Shown: positions 30,219 through 41,948, counted from the stretch's first letter. The stretch is DNA of 64,000 nucleotides from Blattamonas nauphoetae (GCA_033064195.1 JARBJD010000358.1:1-64000); one strand, 5' to 3'. Numbers and translations: made by a program. The notes: a model not told the origin generated them from the sequence alone.

Positions 30219-30226
30219 CACCTCCA
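30219..30226 (+). repeat. Target-site duplication, right copy (DDE_1 element)
   Basis: CACCTCCA, identical to 26512-26519, directly after the right terminal repeat. Confidence 0.8.
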
Positions 30227-33144
30227 TCCCCATTCCCTGCCGAGCAGGCCTTGAAGACACACGAAACGAAAGCGATGCTGGATGTGCCATCAATCTCAAC
30301 TGCTCCTCCATTTCCTCCCTCGGCAATGCACGTGTCGAACACGCATCCTGTGAGGGTTCCACCGCTGTTTGTGAAGAAGAGAGCACCGGCTCTTTGCCCG
30401 CTCGTGCATTTCTCAAATCTGCAATTCGAGAAGTCTGATGACACTGTTTGGATGTATCCTGCCGCACCTTGAGCCAACGAGGATGGACTGACGCTGTTCA
30501 ACGTGCTGTCTGAGATTTCAACTGTTGACATCACAAAACTCTTTGAGTAGATTTTGAGAACACCTCCTTGGGTTCCTGTCCCAGTTGACTTCGTGATGTT
30601 CGTATTCGTGATGGTCAGAGTCCCTGCAGTGTTTTCGAAGTGAATGACAGCGGTTTCTGTTGTTGTGCTGATACATTGATCGATGACACATCCCGTGATC
30701 TCACAACTTGTCAATTCAATCTTCAACGCTGCACCAAACCCTCCCGACTGACAGACCTGGAACGTGCAATTCTCCAATTTCGCATCTGTGCCCTTCAGAT
30801 ATGCTCCACCGCCTTCCCCTTCCGACGTGCACGAGATAAATAGGCTGTTCGTGATAACCGCGTTGGTTAGAGTGTCTCCAAAAAGCCCTGAACCATACGA
30901 TGCTCCCTTTGACACACAGGTGGTGAAGTTGACATCGTTCAGTGAATAATTGCTATCGGAGATGATCAGACCCGCACATTTGACACCATCCGCTTCGCAA
31001 TCAATGAATTGAACGTGGTTGAGCACAGAGTTGTTTGCCCACATGTGGAGACCTCCCCCGCCCTGTCCGGCGTTCTCGAATTTCGCAGATGAACACCTCT
31101 CAAACACGCAATACTCGAGTGTGGCTTTCCCACGCGAGACATCCATTCCACCTCCCGACCGACACGTGCAGTCAGTGAAAGTGCAATTCGTGATGACGCT
31201 GGTTGACGATTGCAAACTTGCTCCTCCGCCGTATTGCCCGCCGACACAATCAGTGAACGTGCACAGATGCAACATGCCGTTCGTGCAACTCAGAACGAAC
31301 AGGCCGCCTCCCAAGGACATCTGCGCTGGCTCCTTCAAGGCCTTGCAGCGGACGAAGTGAGTGTTGTTGAGGTGCAATTTTGTCGAAGAATTGCTGAACA
31401 ACGCTCCCCCGCCAGAGGACGCACTGTTGAGGGAGATGTTACAGTCGATGAACCAGCAATCTAAGAAATCAGCCGCGCCTGCATCCAAATGACAAGCACC
31501 TCCTGCTGCGTTGAGTGTGTGGCAGTTTGTGAAAGTGATGGAATCCATGGAGATCGTTGATCCTTTATGAGACGCAATCCCACCACCAACACCAGTCAGA
31601 TGCGAGCAGTTCGTGAATGTGCAGTGTGCAAGTGTGTGTGTTCCTTGCAGAAAATAGTTCAGCCCTCCACCTCGTTCATGTCCGTTTCCCTCGCAATCAG
31701 TGAACTGACACGACGAGATCTCCGTCCACGGAATGCTCACAGAGAGGCCTGCTGTTGTGGTTGACGTGCAACCAGCGAACTCACAATTGGTGATCTGAAC
31801 TGGTGTTGGTGTGATCGTCGAGATTCTCAAATAACCTCCTCCCCCGTTCCCATAGTAACCAGCTCCGTCCGAGTTCCAACACTCCACACAGGTCACGCCA
31901 GAGATAGTGAGTGTCGTGGCTGTGTCGTAAATGAAGAAGCCGCCTCCAGCCCCGCCACGGCAGACACATCTGTCGAACGTGTTGGTTCCGCTGAGCTCGA
32001 CATGGTTGCAGGTGAAGGTAAAGAGGGCGCCACCGTGTTGGAATTGGGCGACTGTGGACTCGCATTGGGTGAAGCTGCAAGTGACCAGAGTGAGGGTGTC
32101 AGCAGGTGCTCGAGAGATGGCTGCTCCTGGTGTCGTCGACGTCATCGATGTGAACGTGCAAGTGTCGAATTCTGTCACTGAACTGTATGAGGATTGTTGG
32201 CCCTGAAGATAATCCTGGTCCTTCTGAGTTGTTGTGCAGTGCGAGAAAGACGTGTTTTTGAAGAGGAAGTCCCCACCCGAGTTGATGTCCGACGACACCA
32301 GTCCATACAACCCATGCTCGCTTTGGGTCATGTCCATCCCCGAAATGAGCTGTGTGTAGCGTGTCCTGGAGTGGTGTGGCATGTTTGGTGACGCAGTTGG
32401 GACGGATGAAATGTTGGTAAAGCGGCATCCCGACGAAAGAACTGACGTGCTCAGATCTGACCATCTTTCCGTTGGGGTTGGCGATGAAACGAAAATTCCA
32501 CCTTGAGGGATCAACTTCACAGAATCCAATGTTTGGGAGAGGACATTCATTGACACATCGAAGCTTGCATCCCACTTTGAATCTGTTTGCCCACTGACTC
32601 CCACGAAGGAGGGCACGACACCAGACTGCGTCAAAATACGAACGTCCGAGAAGGTGATTGACACGGATGATGAAAGCCCATACGATGTCGAAGGGCATGC
32701 TGTCACGAGATTGTTCGTTCCAGCCGTGGAGATCGTCGTCCGCGCAACTAAAAGAGAGGACGAGTCAAGAAATGACAAAATAGTTGATGGATCTGTCAGT
32801 GAAATCCAGAGATTGTGGAGCTGGAGGGTGGAGTTTGTCTGGCGAAATAAGTGTTGAACACCATTCGATGATGCTGCGAGAACACTTTTCTCACGGTCGT
32901 GGCCTGCCACTGAAAAATGCCGATTTTTGATTGCAACAGAATGAAAAGCCTCAACGACGTCATCAACACGCAGGTTCATTTTCAGGTCAGATTGCGTTTT
33001 CAGGAAAGATGAGAGATCTTTGGCAGATTGAGAGTGGACATGTTCGAAATGGTCGCCAAAGACACCGGAGTCTTCGGCTTTGCCGAGAGTGAAAACAATG
33101 AGAAGAAATCGAATGAGAGTCAGCATCTTTGTGAAAGATCTCAC
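30227..33144 (-). pseudogene. Beta-helix surface protein gene, 5' part (split by DDE_1 element)
   Basis: The frame begins with a signal peptide (MLTLIRFLLIVFTLG, after an optional six-residue extension) and a beta-rich N-terminal domain of about 330 residues. About 25 rungs of the right-handed parallel beta-helix type follow, each with a pattern like C-x-F-x-x-C and stretches such as GGGL or GGALF. Such proteins are exported and probably lie on the cell surface. Family members are numerous in this window, mostly as fragments. This copy is intact up to the transposon at 30218 and continues at 26519-26015. It is the best-preserved family member here, about 1,140 residues in total without the insert. 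The frame running past 30219 to 30037 is transposon sequence. Confidence 0.8.
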
Positions 33145-33319
33145 CCATAGACTGTCTGACGATCTTTGTCAGCAAGGTCTGTTTTCCAATTGCAATAACC
33201 GACAAATAAACGTCACAGAAGCTATAAAAATTCCGTTTCCTGCAGGAGCCAGCGTCCATTGAAAGAGATGGCAAAGGATTTGACAGAGCAGTGAAAGAAG
33301 TCGATGAAGTGCTTGGGAA

Positions 33320-33585
33320 TGAAGATCCAGAAACACCTGGAAACAAATGAGAATGATGGAAGGACAGAGATGTTGGGGCAGAACCATCAGAATCCCTGAA
33401 AACAGAAGAGGAGAGAACGAACGAAAAGGAAGAGTCAAAGACGAGAATGAGAATGGAGAAAGAGCACACCAAAGTGTCAACACAGAGCGAGTGGGAAGCA
33501 TTGAAGGGTCAGCATGTGATGTCACCTGAACATCGAGTGAAATGTGCGATGTGGGCGACAGAGTTCTTTTCGTGTCACGTGTCAT
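33320..33585 (-). repeat. Shared 3' flank of the 335-aa family, copy a
   Basis: A block of about 265 bp directly downstream of the family gene. It begins TCTATTCTGGCTCAG at the stop end and contains GTGTCAACACAGAGCGAGT. It is repeated with high identity at 48450-48715 and 54640-54901, always behind a family gene, so it was copied together with the gene. Confidence 0.75.
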
Positions 33586-36500
33586 CTATTCTGGCTCAGA
33601 AGAGTTCATTCCCAAATCGATCACGAGAAGGAAGGAATAGGACCTCACAAAGCGTCCATTCTGCGTTGATTCGTCATGAAATAGTGTTTGTTCGAGTCCA
33701 TCAAGAAACCCTTCCATTTCCAGTGTCTGCAACAATATTCTTCCTCTGTCCGCAGTTTCAGCTCCATCTTCCTTCCATGTGCCGATATTGTGGTACAGGA
33801 GCCAGATGATCAACTGATGCGTGTATTCGTCTTCCTCTTTTGAGAGAAGTGACTGGAAGAGTATTGGGATGCGAGATGAACAAATAAAATACAGTGTTGG
33901 TTGGTGGAAGACACTCACTTCAAAGATTCGCATCGGTAATCGCAACACTTCTCTGCATTGATTGTTCAACGACAAAATGTGAGGATTTCTACCCATCTGG
34001 ACGAGAGATGGTTCGATAGGGATCAGCACTTCATGCAGCACCAGATGTCGGATTGATTCAGGGTCAGTGTCGGAAGCGATGGAGAGAGCTTGAACACCGT
34101 CGCTGGAGGAGATCCTGACGCTTGATCTGAAAACATCGATAATGTCGTTCATGATTACTTTATCATCGATCACAGAAAGATCGCGCAGACGAGGTGATGA
34201 AAGGATTCTGGGAATGAGTTTGGAGGAGACAAGGGCCAGACGGCTTAATTCTGAACACGCACTCAAACAAGGGCGAATGAATGAGAGAGTATCACTGAAT
34301 ATCGATGGATGGGGTGAAGAAAAGAGCGCAACTATCGAATCCACAAACACTGCAGCGGGGTTTGGGGAGGCTTGTCCAATGGCCCTCAAGAAACCATCGA
34401 ACAAGTCGTTCGTTTTGAAAAGCGAGGTCATCGAAGAGAAGAACGTTGATGATTTCTGAAGAAGCTCCTCATCAAATTGGTAGTCATCTCTGACCATCGA
34501 AACAAGAGAGTGGAACGCAGGTGCAAATGAATCAACTGTCTTTGACTTTTTCGGTATCCAGTTCAGAAATGGAGAGTATTCTGGATGAATAATAAAACAG
34601 CGAGGAGAATATGAGGGATATAGGCTTGTCTGACCGGCACTGACCGGTCAGTTTTCACCGAAAAGTACTGACGGTCACTGACCGGAGAAATTCTGAAACC
34701 CGTAATAGAGAGTTATCATTTCTCCGAAGTGTTCTCTTTTTAAACTTTGTTTTTGAGGATTTTTAACTGACAAGTGTGAGAGACGATGAAACAGGTGCTA
34801 AATTGACTCAATTCGTGAGAATTACAGCATTGCCAACATAAAACAACCAACCGATATCTCTGATAGATTATAAGTCGTCAAAAAGAAGATCAATGGGTTC
34901 GATCCGACATACATTTCATTGACAAGTTTCTTGTGAAATAGTCATTAATATAACAGATTTGTAATCCATATGTAGTCACTTGTTGAAGTGGGAGACTCCG
35001 AAAGTGCAAAGAAAGTAATAAATGGCTTTGGTGTGTTGTTTTCTTCAAAAGTTGCATTTCTTCTCTCCTTCACTCCTCTCCTTGCATCACAGTTCTCAGT
35101 CGTCTATCTCTGTCTAGAAATCCACTCTCGATCCGATGAGTGTTCACGGCTGTCACGGCACCAGTAGATGCAACTTCGACACTCATCAATCAAGTCCTCT
35201 CGGTTCTGTGCATTCATTCTTGCGCACTTCGGTCATGTTGAAGACCTGGTTCACCCAGTCAACAACTGGATCTTCGGTGTACACATCCTTCCCGCGAATC
35301 GACGAGTCGGCAACATTCACAACTTTCAAAATGATCTCCAAAAGTTGGAGGCGATTGGCGTCTCCCTTCCCGTTCATCGATTCCATGCAGAATGTAGAAA
35401 GCGGGGATGAGGATATTCACACTGCGAGTTTGGAAGCCGTCTCGTACGCTGAGTGGGGTGAAGGTGGAGAGGGAGGTGTGTGTGCTGAGTTTGGATGGCG
35501 AAGCGGGCACCTCGTGGAGAGTGTCGAGGAGTATATCGAGCGGGATACGAGCCGTTGATTTGATGAGAGTATATAGGATGTTTTCGTGGAGTTGAATGAA
35601 TGTGGAGACGGGAAGTGTTCAGAATGCGACTGTTTTCGTTAAGCTATCACAACTTGACGAAGCAATCGAAGAGTATGATGAGAGTGAGTTTTCACACGTT
35701 TTTTGTTTTCCTTTTGAATCTCCAGTGTCTTTAAACACCTTCAGGTCTTGTTTCTGAGAGATGGTCCAATAAACAATCATTCGAATCTCCTTATCGTCGC
35801 GTAATCTGTCGATAGAGAGATGGTCCAATAAACAATCATTAAAATGACGTCGAAAAACATATGAAATGAGAAAAAACATGAATCACAGACCGATCCTTTC
35901 GTTTCATGTCGTTCCCTCAGTTTGAACGAAATTTGGTTGATATCTACAACAGCTTGGATTCACTGTGGTAAATTGGGGAGAGAATCATGTTCAGCAACGC
36001 TGAACTTTCAATGGGTTCAGACAGACCAATGGTGGATCATCTGTGAGGAAGATCGATCACCAAGCTTTTCCGTCCACCTGCAGACACAAGTGAACCAAAT
36101 AGAAACCAAAGGTTGGTGAAAGGTGATTATGCAGATAGAAATGGAGCCTTCAGCAAAGTGGCGGGCGGTGGTGGGGTTATTTGAGGTTAAACATTGAACT
36201 CATCTGGGAAGTGGCGTTTCTCAACGTGTTCGAAGGCTGTTGACAATGTGTCAGTCACAAACACATTTGTTAAGAATCTTTACGCATTGATTGACAGAAG
36301 AGGAGCTGATGATGTGAGAGATGGGAGTGATGACTGATCTGCGCTTTAGCGTTCCATCTGAGATTCTTTTCTGATCTAAATAGTGAATATGACAGATAAA
36401 GAGAGACAAAATCGTGTCAAATGCATGATAAACCCAGAGAAGAACTCAGGAATGAAGAGGATGAGTTGAATTGCACCAATACTTGAAAGAAGGCTGCCAA

Positions 36501-36676
36501 ACGGGTTCATTCTGCATATTCAAACGTGTATATCTTTCAGGTTGCCAAAGTTTTGCGAATAGCATGTGATTTAATGATTAGATGAGATCTGACCCATTGA
36601 AGAAATCTGGACTGACACTGACCAGTACTTTTGGCCGGTCAGACAAGCCTAGAGGGATACCTTCAGAAAAGATCAT
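33586..36676 (-). CDS. 335-aa family gene, copy 1 (transposon in its intron)
   Basis: Exon 1 is only 16 nt (36661-36676, ATG at 36676) and exon 2 runs 34580-33586. Together they give 336 residues. The family hallmark near the N-terminus is E-Y-S-P-F-L-N-W, followed by helical sequence with the conserved phrases DEELL, PNPAAVFVDS, RILSSPRLRDLSVIDD, VLHEVLIPIEPSLVQ and QPTLYFICSSRIP. I recognise no known domain; the regular helices suggest an alpha-solenoid. The intron measures 2,080 nt because a 2,031-bp hAT-like element plus its 8-bp duplication sits inside; without them it is 41 nt, as in four of the other copies. Whether such a long intron is still spliced is unknown. Confidence 0.7.
34613..34620 (+). 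repeat. Target-site duplication, left copy (hAT-like element)
   Basis: GAGGGATA, repeated at 36652-36659. Confidence 0.88.
34621..36651. mobile_element. Non-autonomous hAT-like element, 2,031 bp
   Basis: The ends are TAGGCTTGTCTGACCGG and its inverted copy, extended by a related AAAAGTACTG block, and are flanked by the 8-bp direct repeat GAGGGATA (34613-34620 and 36652-36659). An 8-bp duplication and TAG-type termini fit the hAT superfamily. No transposase is present. The interior has fragments of an unrecognised gene (35100-35600) and a short direct repeat, AGATGGTCCAATAAACAATC (about 35760 and 35818). It lies within the small intron of a 335-aa family gene. Confidence 0.85.
35100..35600 (-). 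pseudogene. Gene fragment captured by hAT-like element
   Basis: The minus-strand frame 35186-35386 reads as protein-like sequence (MESMNGKGDANRLQLLEIIL, then VVDWVNQVFNMTEV) and open frames on both sides are related in composition. No start, stop or domain could be assigned. It looks like an internal piece of a cellular gene. Confidence 0.35.
36652..36659 (+). repeat. Target-site duplication, right copy (hAT-like element)
   Basis: GAGGGATA, identical to 34613-34620. Confidence 0.88.
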
Positions 36677-36895
36677 ATTTGTGGGATTAAAGTTTCAAAA
36701 ATTGGTTGAGGACGGTGAGTGTACCAAACGATGGGGCGATCTAGTTCAACTGTCACATGAAATCCAGGCTGAATACGCAATACAGAGCACCAAGCATCTC
36801 TTTTATCTTTGCGGACGGTTCCCCGGGATCTCCAAGTGTAGAGCAACTCTGCCATCCTTGCTCAAGGTTGTCCAGAATTTGTGAAGTCAGCAACT
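36677..36895. other. Short spacer between inverted family copies 1 and 2
   Basis: No convincing gene. The spacer joins the 5' ends of two family copies that point away from each other and whose exon-2 starts are nearly identical, so it may be the centre of an inverted duplication. Confidence 0.35.
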
Positions 36896-37750
36896 ATGAC
36901 ATCATCTGAAGGTGTGGATCATTTTCTCCTCATCGCATGACGGATCCAGATTACTCTCCTTTACTGATGTGGAATCCAGCTGTTCCTACAACAGTTGATT
37001 CATTTGCACCTGCGTTCCACTCTCTTGTTTCGTGGTCAGAGATGACTACCAATTTGATGAGGAGCTTCTTCAGTATTCATCGATCTACATGAATGCTCTG
37101 TCCCTGATTCGCACGATTCTAAATTGCTGTTCACCATCAAACCGTCTGACTCTACTCTCCTCAAAACCCGTTCCCAGAATCCTTTCCACACCGCACTTGC
37201 AAAATCTCTCTATGAATGCGGATCAATATTTTCTCAGCGAAAATCTCGCAATTTTCGAAACAAGTATCCAGCTCTTCCCAACCTCTGAAATAGCATCGAT
37301 TGAGGACTATATCCGCTCTGACCCTCAATCAATCCGAGGTGTGGTGCTGCATGAAGTGTTGATCACAATGGAACCATCTCTCGTCCAGATCAGTAGCGAT
37401 TGTCGCATTGTGTCGTGGAGCTATGATTGCAGAGAAACATTGCTGTTGCTGTCCAAGATCTTCGATTTGAGTGCATCTCACCAACCAACAGTGGATTTCA
37501 TTTGTTCTTCTCGCATCCCAATGGCCTTCCAGTCACTCCTTTCGAAAGTGGAATACGAAGACATCCATCAATTGATCGTCTGGTTGATGTTCGACACAAA
37601 CGACAGATGGAAACGGGATGGAGCCACGACTGCGGTCAGAGGGAGAATATTGTTGCAGACACTGGAACAGGAAGGATTCAGAAATCATCTCGAACAAACA
37701 CTGCTTCACGACAAATCATCAACCAACGGACCGTTTATAAGGATTAATTC
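36896..37750 (+). pseudogene. 335-aa family gene, copy 2 (degraded)
   Basis: Exon 1 (ATG 36896 to 36911) and a 38-nt intron (36912-36949) match the family pattern, and exon 2 starts with D-Y-S-P-L-L-M-W. Compared with copy 1, one A is missing near 37033, where copy 1 has TCGATGGTC; this shifts the frame just before the M-V-R-D-D-Y segment. About 65 codons that normally follow DEELLQ are absent without further frame loss, joining to the block MNALSLIRTILNCCSPS. The C-terminal 25 residues are replaced by beta-helix gene sequence. It is therefore a recombinant pseudogene. Confidence 0.7.
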
Positions 37751-39436
37751 ATTCTCGTGCTCCTTCTGTACATTTCCAAGTATTGATATCTGCTCCTCTA
37801 CTCACCGTGTCAATTTTTGTTGCCCAGCTCTCTTCTTTTCGGTCTGTTGTTCAGATCAAACCTTGCTCCCTGGATGAGGAACTGACTCTCTCTTTCGACT
37901 CGAATGACAACCGAAACAAACGATCTAATCGAATTATGCGCGACAATAATTCATCCATGGGAACGGAACTACCGGTTGTATGGCAAACACTCGGTATCAG
38001 GGGAACATCAACTCTGATCTTCCATTCTGATCAGATTCGCACTGAACGGAATGTCGATCTGGGACACCCAAAACTGAGCCATCCACCACAACTCAGCCCC
38101 GTCTTTGTTATCTCAAATTCGACCATGAGCCTCTCCACACTGTCCATATAAGCAGTTCATCCAAATACAATCATCTGCTCACTTTCCTCGTCTGTCCAGT
38201 TTGTATCAAACTGTCGAATCACCTCGAACGGACAACAATGTCCATTTGCTGTCGTGGATGGACAGACAACCGAATCCACATCAATCACGATGCTGAATGT
38301 CTCTCATCAGATTCCGAACAATTTTTCACTTCTTCCGTTGATATCGTCGCAGAAAGTCCTCAAAAACATTCAACATCATCTCCACTCCTCATCCCCGCTC
38401 ACAATCCGTGGAATAGACCTTTCGATGTCGCACACAATCTTGCCTCGTTCGACTGGTCCCCTTTTCGACTTCGGAGAACCTTCGCACATCGTCCAGCAAC
38501 TGAATCATGATCTGACGGTGACACTGAGCACGTCCACCTTCGAAAACATGACCACACACTCCCAACCCCCACGAAGGGAACACCATCCTCGGCTGGCTCA
38601 GACAGTTGTGGGTTCGACGCTCTCGTCGAGCAGCGGGAACATTTGGAGTGCGGTCTCGCTCGGGATGAACACACGAGGGTCGTTCTCCGTCATAAACTCC
38701 TCGTTCAGCCACATCCGCCCATCGCTCCTTCTCTCGCCCCCTCCGACCTCCACACCAAATCAAGACACCATTTCTTATTCTTTCCATCAATATTATCAAC
38801 CCCTTCATGAAAACACACCATTTTTTTGATCACTGACTGTTCCGCTGCATGACCAATGATCAACCCATTCTCATCGTCGATTGCCTGAGCGGAAATGAAG
38901 TCAGAATGCGGGACTGCCTAGTCGTCGAGTGTCTCCTGCATTCGCAGCAAAGTTGGCACCAATCGCAGAAGAGCTGCACACCAACCTCGCCTCGTTCTTC
39001 AACACTGTGTGTGACGAAACAAATGCAGACAAGGGAGTCTTCACTTACAACTATTTGGGACGAGTGCATATGAAATTGCCGATGTCGTTGGACTGGACAT
39101 GGTGAATGTGCTGATGATGTTCTACTTTGCGTTCAACTTGGCGTTTGTGCTGTTCATCCCGCAGACAGTGTGCACGAGTGTTGGGCGGACACACTGGCCT
39201 CCCTACAAACGAGCACGCGACGATCCTGACTATACAGAAGAGTGGGACGAGGAGGACGAAGCAGAAGGGAAAGAGAAGAACACACCGGACGACGCCCAAA
39301 TTCAACCGCCACCACTGTCTCTGCTCCAACCAGACTATCCTCAACAAGTCAACCCAAATGGCCAATTCGGACAGCCAGTGTGGGACGGGCATCAGTGGGT
39401 GCATCCACAACCGCAGCAGGGAAGTGAGTATTGGCA
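37405..39436 (+). repeat. 2,032-bp tandem duplication, first unit
   Basis: Nearly identical to 39437-41468 with a constant offset of 2,032. I noticed only a handful of differences (near 38806, 39204 and 39233-39237). The junction shows only a few bases of shared sequence (GCA). It carries the 3' half of family copy 2 and most of a beta-helix pseudogene. Confidence 0.9.
37783..39436 (+). pseudogene. Beta-helix membrane protein pseudogene, first copy
   Basis: Frame 37783-38151 begins the beta-helix type N-terminal domain. An in-frame TAA at 38149 separates it from frame 38254-38829, which continues the same protein in the same frame. Further on the frame changes at least once before the membrane segment MVNVLMMFYFAFNLAFVLFI (39099 on) and an acidic, then Pro/Gln-rich tail, which is cut by the duplication junction at 39436. 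The same stop is present in the second copy, so the gene was dead before the duplication. Confidence 0.7.
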
Positions 39437-39776
39437 GCATTGTGTCGTGGAGCTATGATTGCAGAGAAACATTGCTGTTGCTGTCCAAGATCTTCGATTT
39501 GAGTGCATCTCACCAACCAACAGTGGATTTCATTTGTTCTTCTCGCATCCCAATGGCCTTCCAGTCACTCCTTTCGAAAGTGGAATACGAAGACATCCAT
39601 CAATTGATCGTCTGGTTGATGTTCGACACAAACGACAGATGGAAACGGGATGGAGCCACGACTGCGGTCAGAGGGAGAATATTGTTGCAGACACTGGAAC
39701 AGGAAGGATTCAGAAATCATCTCGAACAAACACTGCTTCACGACAAATCATCAACCAACGGACCGTTTATAAGGAT
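39437..39776 (+). pseudogene. 335-aa family gene, 3' fragment at duplication junction
   Basis: This piece contains only the C-terminal part of the family, from CRETLLLLSKIFDLS to the T-L-L-H-D-K block, identical to 37405-37744. It has no start and is fused to beta-helix tail sequence on its left. It is a by-product of the tandem duplication. Confidence 0.75.
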
Positions 39777-41468
39777 TAATTCATTCTCGTGCTCCTTCTG
39801 TACATTTCCAAGTATTGATATCTGCTCCTCTACTCACCGTGTCAATTTTTGTTGCCCAGCTCTCTTCTTTTCGGTCTGTTGTTCAGATCAAACCTTGCTC
39901 CCTGGATGAGGAACTGACTCTCTCTTTCGACTCGAATGACAACCGAAACAAACGATCTAATCGAATTATGCGCGACAATAATTCATCCATGGGAACGGAA
40001 CTACCGGTTGTATGGCAAACACTCGGTATCAGGGGAACATCAACTCTGATCTTCCATTCTGATCAGATTCGCACTGAACGGAATGTCGATCTGGGACACC
40101 CAAAACTGAGCCATCCACCACAACTCAGCCCCGTCTTTGTTATCTCAAATTCGACCATGAGCCTCTCCACACTGTCCATATAAGCAGTTCATCCAAATAC
40201 AATCATCTGCTCACTTTCCTCGTCTGTCCAGTTTGTATCAAACTGTCGAATCACCTCGAACGGACAACAATGTCCATTTGCTGTCGTGGATGGACAGACA
40301 ACCGAATCCACATCAATCACGATGCTGAATGTCTCTCATCAGATTCCGAACAATTTTTCACTTCTTCCGTTGATATCGTCGCAGAAAGTCCTCAAAAACA
40401 TTCAACATCATCTCCACTCCTCATCCCCGCTCACAATCCGTGGAATAGACCTTTCGATGTCGCACACAATCTTGCCTCGTTCGACTGGTCCCCTTTTCGA
40501 CTTCGGAGAACCTTCGCACATCGTCCAGCAACTGAATCATGATCTGACGGTGACACTGAGCACGTCCACCTTCGAAAACATGACCACACACTCCCAACCC
40601 CCACGAAGGGAACACCATCCTCGGCTGGCTCAGACAGTTGTGGGTTCGACGCTCTCGTCGAGCAGCGGGAACATTTGGAGTGCGGTCTCGCTCGGGATGA
40701 ACACACGAGGGTCGTTCTCCGTCATAAACTCCTCGTTCAGCCACATCCGCCCATCGCTCCTTCTCTCGCCCCCTCCGACCTCCACACCAAATCAAGACAC
40801 CATTTCTTATTCTTTCCATCAATATTATCAACCCCTTCATGAAAGCACACCATTTTTTTGATCACTGACTGTTCCGCTGCATGACCAATGATCAACCCAT
40901 TCTCATCGTCGATTGCCTGAGCGGAAATGAAGTCAGAATGCGGGACTGCCTAGTCGTCGAGTGTCTCCTGCATTCGCAGCAAAGTTGGCACCAATCGCAG
41001 AAGAGCTGCACACCAACCTCGCCTCGTTCTTCAACACTGTGTGTGACGAAACAAATGCAGACAAGGGAGTCTTCACTTACAACTATTTGGGACGAGTGCA
41101 TATGAAATTGCCGATGTCGTTGGACTGGACATGGTGAATGTGCTGATGATGTTCTACTTTGCGTTCAACTTGGCGTTTGTGCTGTTCATCCCGCAGACAG
41201 TGTGCACGAGTGTTGGGCGGACACACTGGCCTCCGTACAAACGAGCACGCGACGATCCTGACTATGCTGAAGAGTGGGACGAGGAGGACGAAGCAGAAGG
41301 GAAAGAGAAGAACACACCGGACGACGCCCAAATTCAACCGCCACCACTGTCTCTGCTCCAACCAGACTATCCTCAACAAGTCAACCCAAATGGCCAATTC
41401 GGACAGCCAGTGTGGGACGGGCATCAGTGGGTGCATCCACAACCGCAGCAGGGAAGTGAGTATTGGCA
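39437..41468 (+). repeat. 2,032-bp tandem duplication, second unit
   Basis: Second unit of the duplication described at 37405-39436. Its left end fuses beta-helix tail sequence to the middle of a 335-aa family gene, which shows the breakpoint clearly. Confidence 0.9.
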
Positions 41469-41667
41469 GCAAGGCCAGCCAGTGGAACGAGGGAATGGGG
41501 ATTGGAGTGGACAGCCGCAGCAGACACTCGAGGTTGGGGAGGCAGAAAAGGGAGAAGTGGGGCTTGAGGAGCTGCCTGGGACTCGGACAGAGGAGGACGC
41601 GGAGATGGAGGAGATGGAGCGGCCTCACGCGGTGCATGCTCGGCGAGGAGACGAGAGCACAAGCTGA
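39815..41667 (+). pseudogene. Beta-helix membrane protein pseudogene, second copy
   Basis: This is the same gene as the first copy, with the same internal stop (at 40181-40183), but complete at its 3' end. The membrane segment (41131 on) is followed by an acidic stretch (EEWDEEDEAEGKE), a Pro/Gln-rich part and a final Glu-rich stretch ending at 41667. The layout is exported beta-helix domain, single anchor and a cytoplasmic tail of about 145 residues. Confidence 0.7.
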
Positions 41668-41948
41668 GCTGTGTTGCTGATTGTGGATGAACTCCACCGA
41701 ATCTCCGAAATTGACATATTCTACGCTGTTCATCGCGCTGGAAAAGACGCAGGATTAACCAGACACTTTTGTGTATCTTGGACTCTCACTTCACCTGTTT
41801 CTGTCAGATTCACAAACATTTCTCTTCCTCTATTCGGACTAATCACTGAAGTGGACCTGGTTCACACAGCCGAGGATGTCATGATCATCCCATCATAACG
41901 TTTTATCGAACTCAGTCCTCATCAAACAAGAAAGAATCAATTTCAACA

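Noticed and set aside
30037-30226. C-terminal residues of the 1035-aa beta-helix frame
   Set aside because: They run through the nested TA element and the DDE_1 terminal repeat and are not part of the host protein.
33169-33585. 138-aa minus-strand frame behind family copy 1
   Set aside because: It lies in the conserved 3' flank. Its frame is not preserved in the two other copies of that flank.
36912-37032. M-V-R-D as true start of the 335-aa family
   Set aside because: The upstream sequence is conserved in frame across copies and joins by a 41-nt intron to a conserved ATG exon.
39127-39909. 260-aa frame joining beta-helix tail to family sequence
   Set aside because: It is a chance fusion created at the tandem duplication junction.
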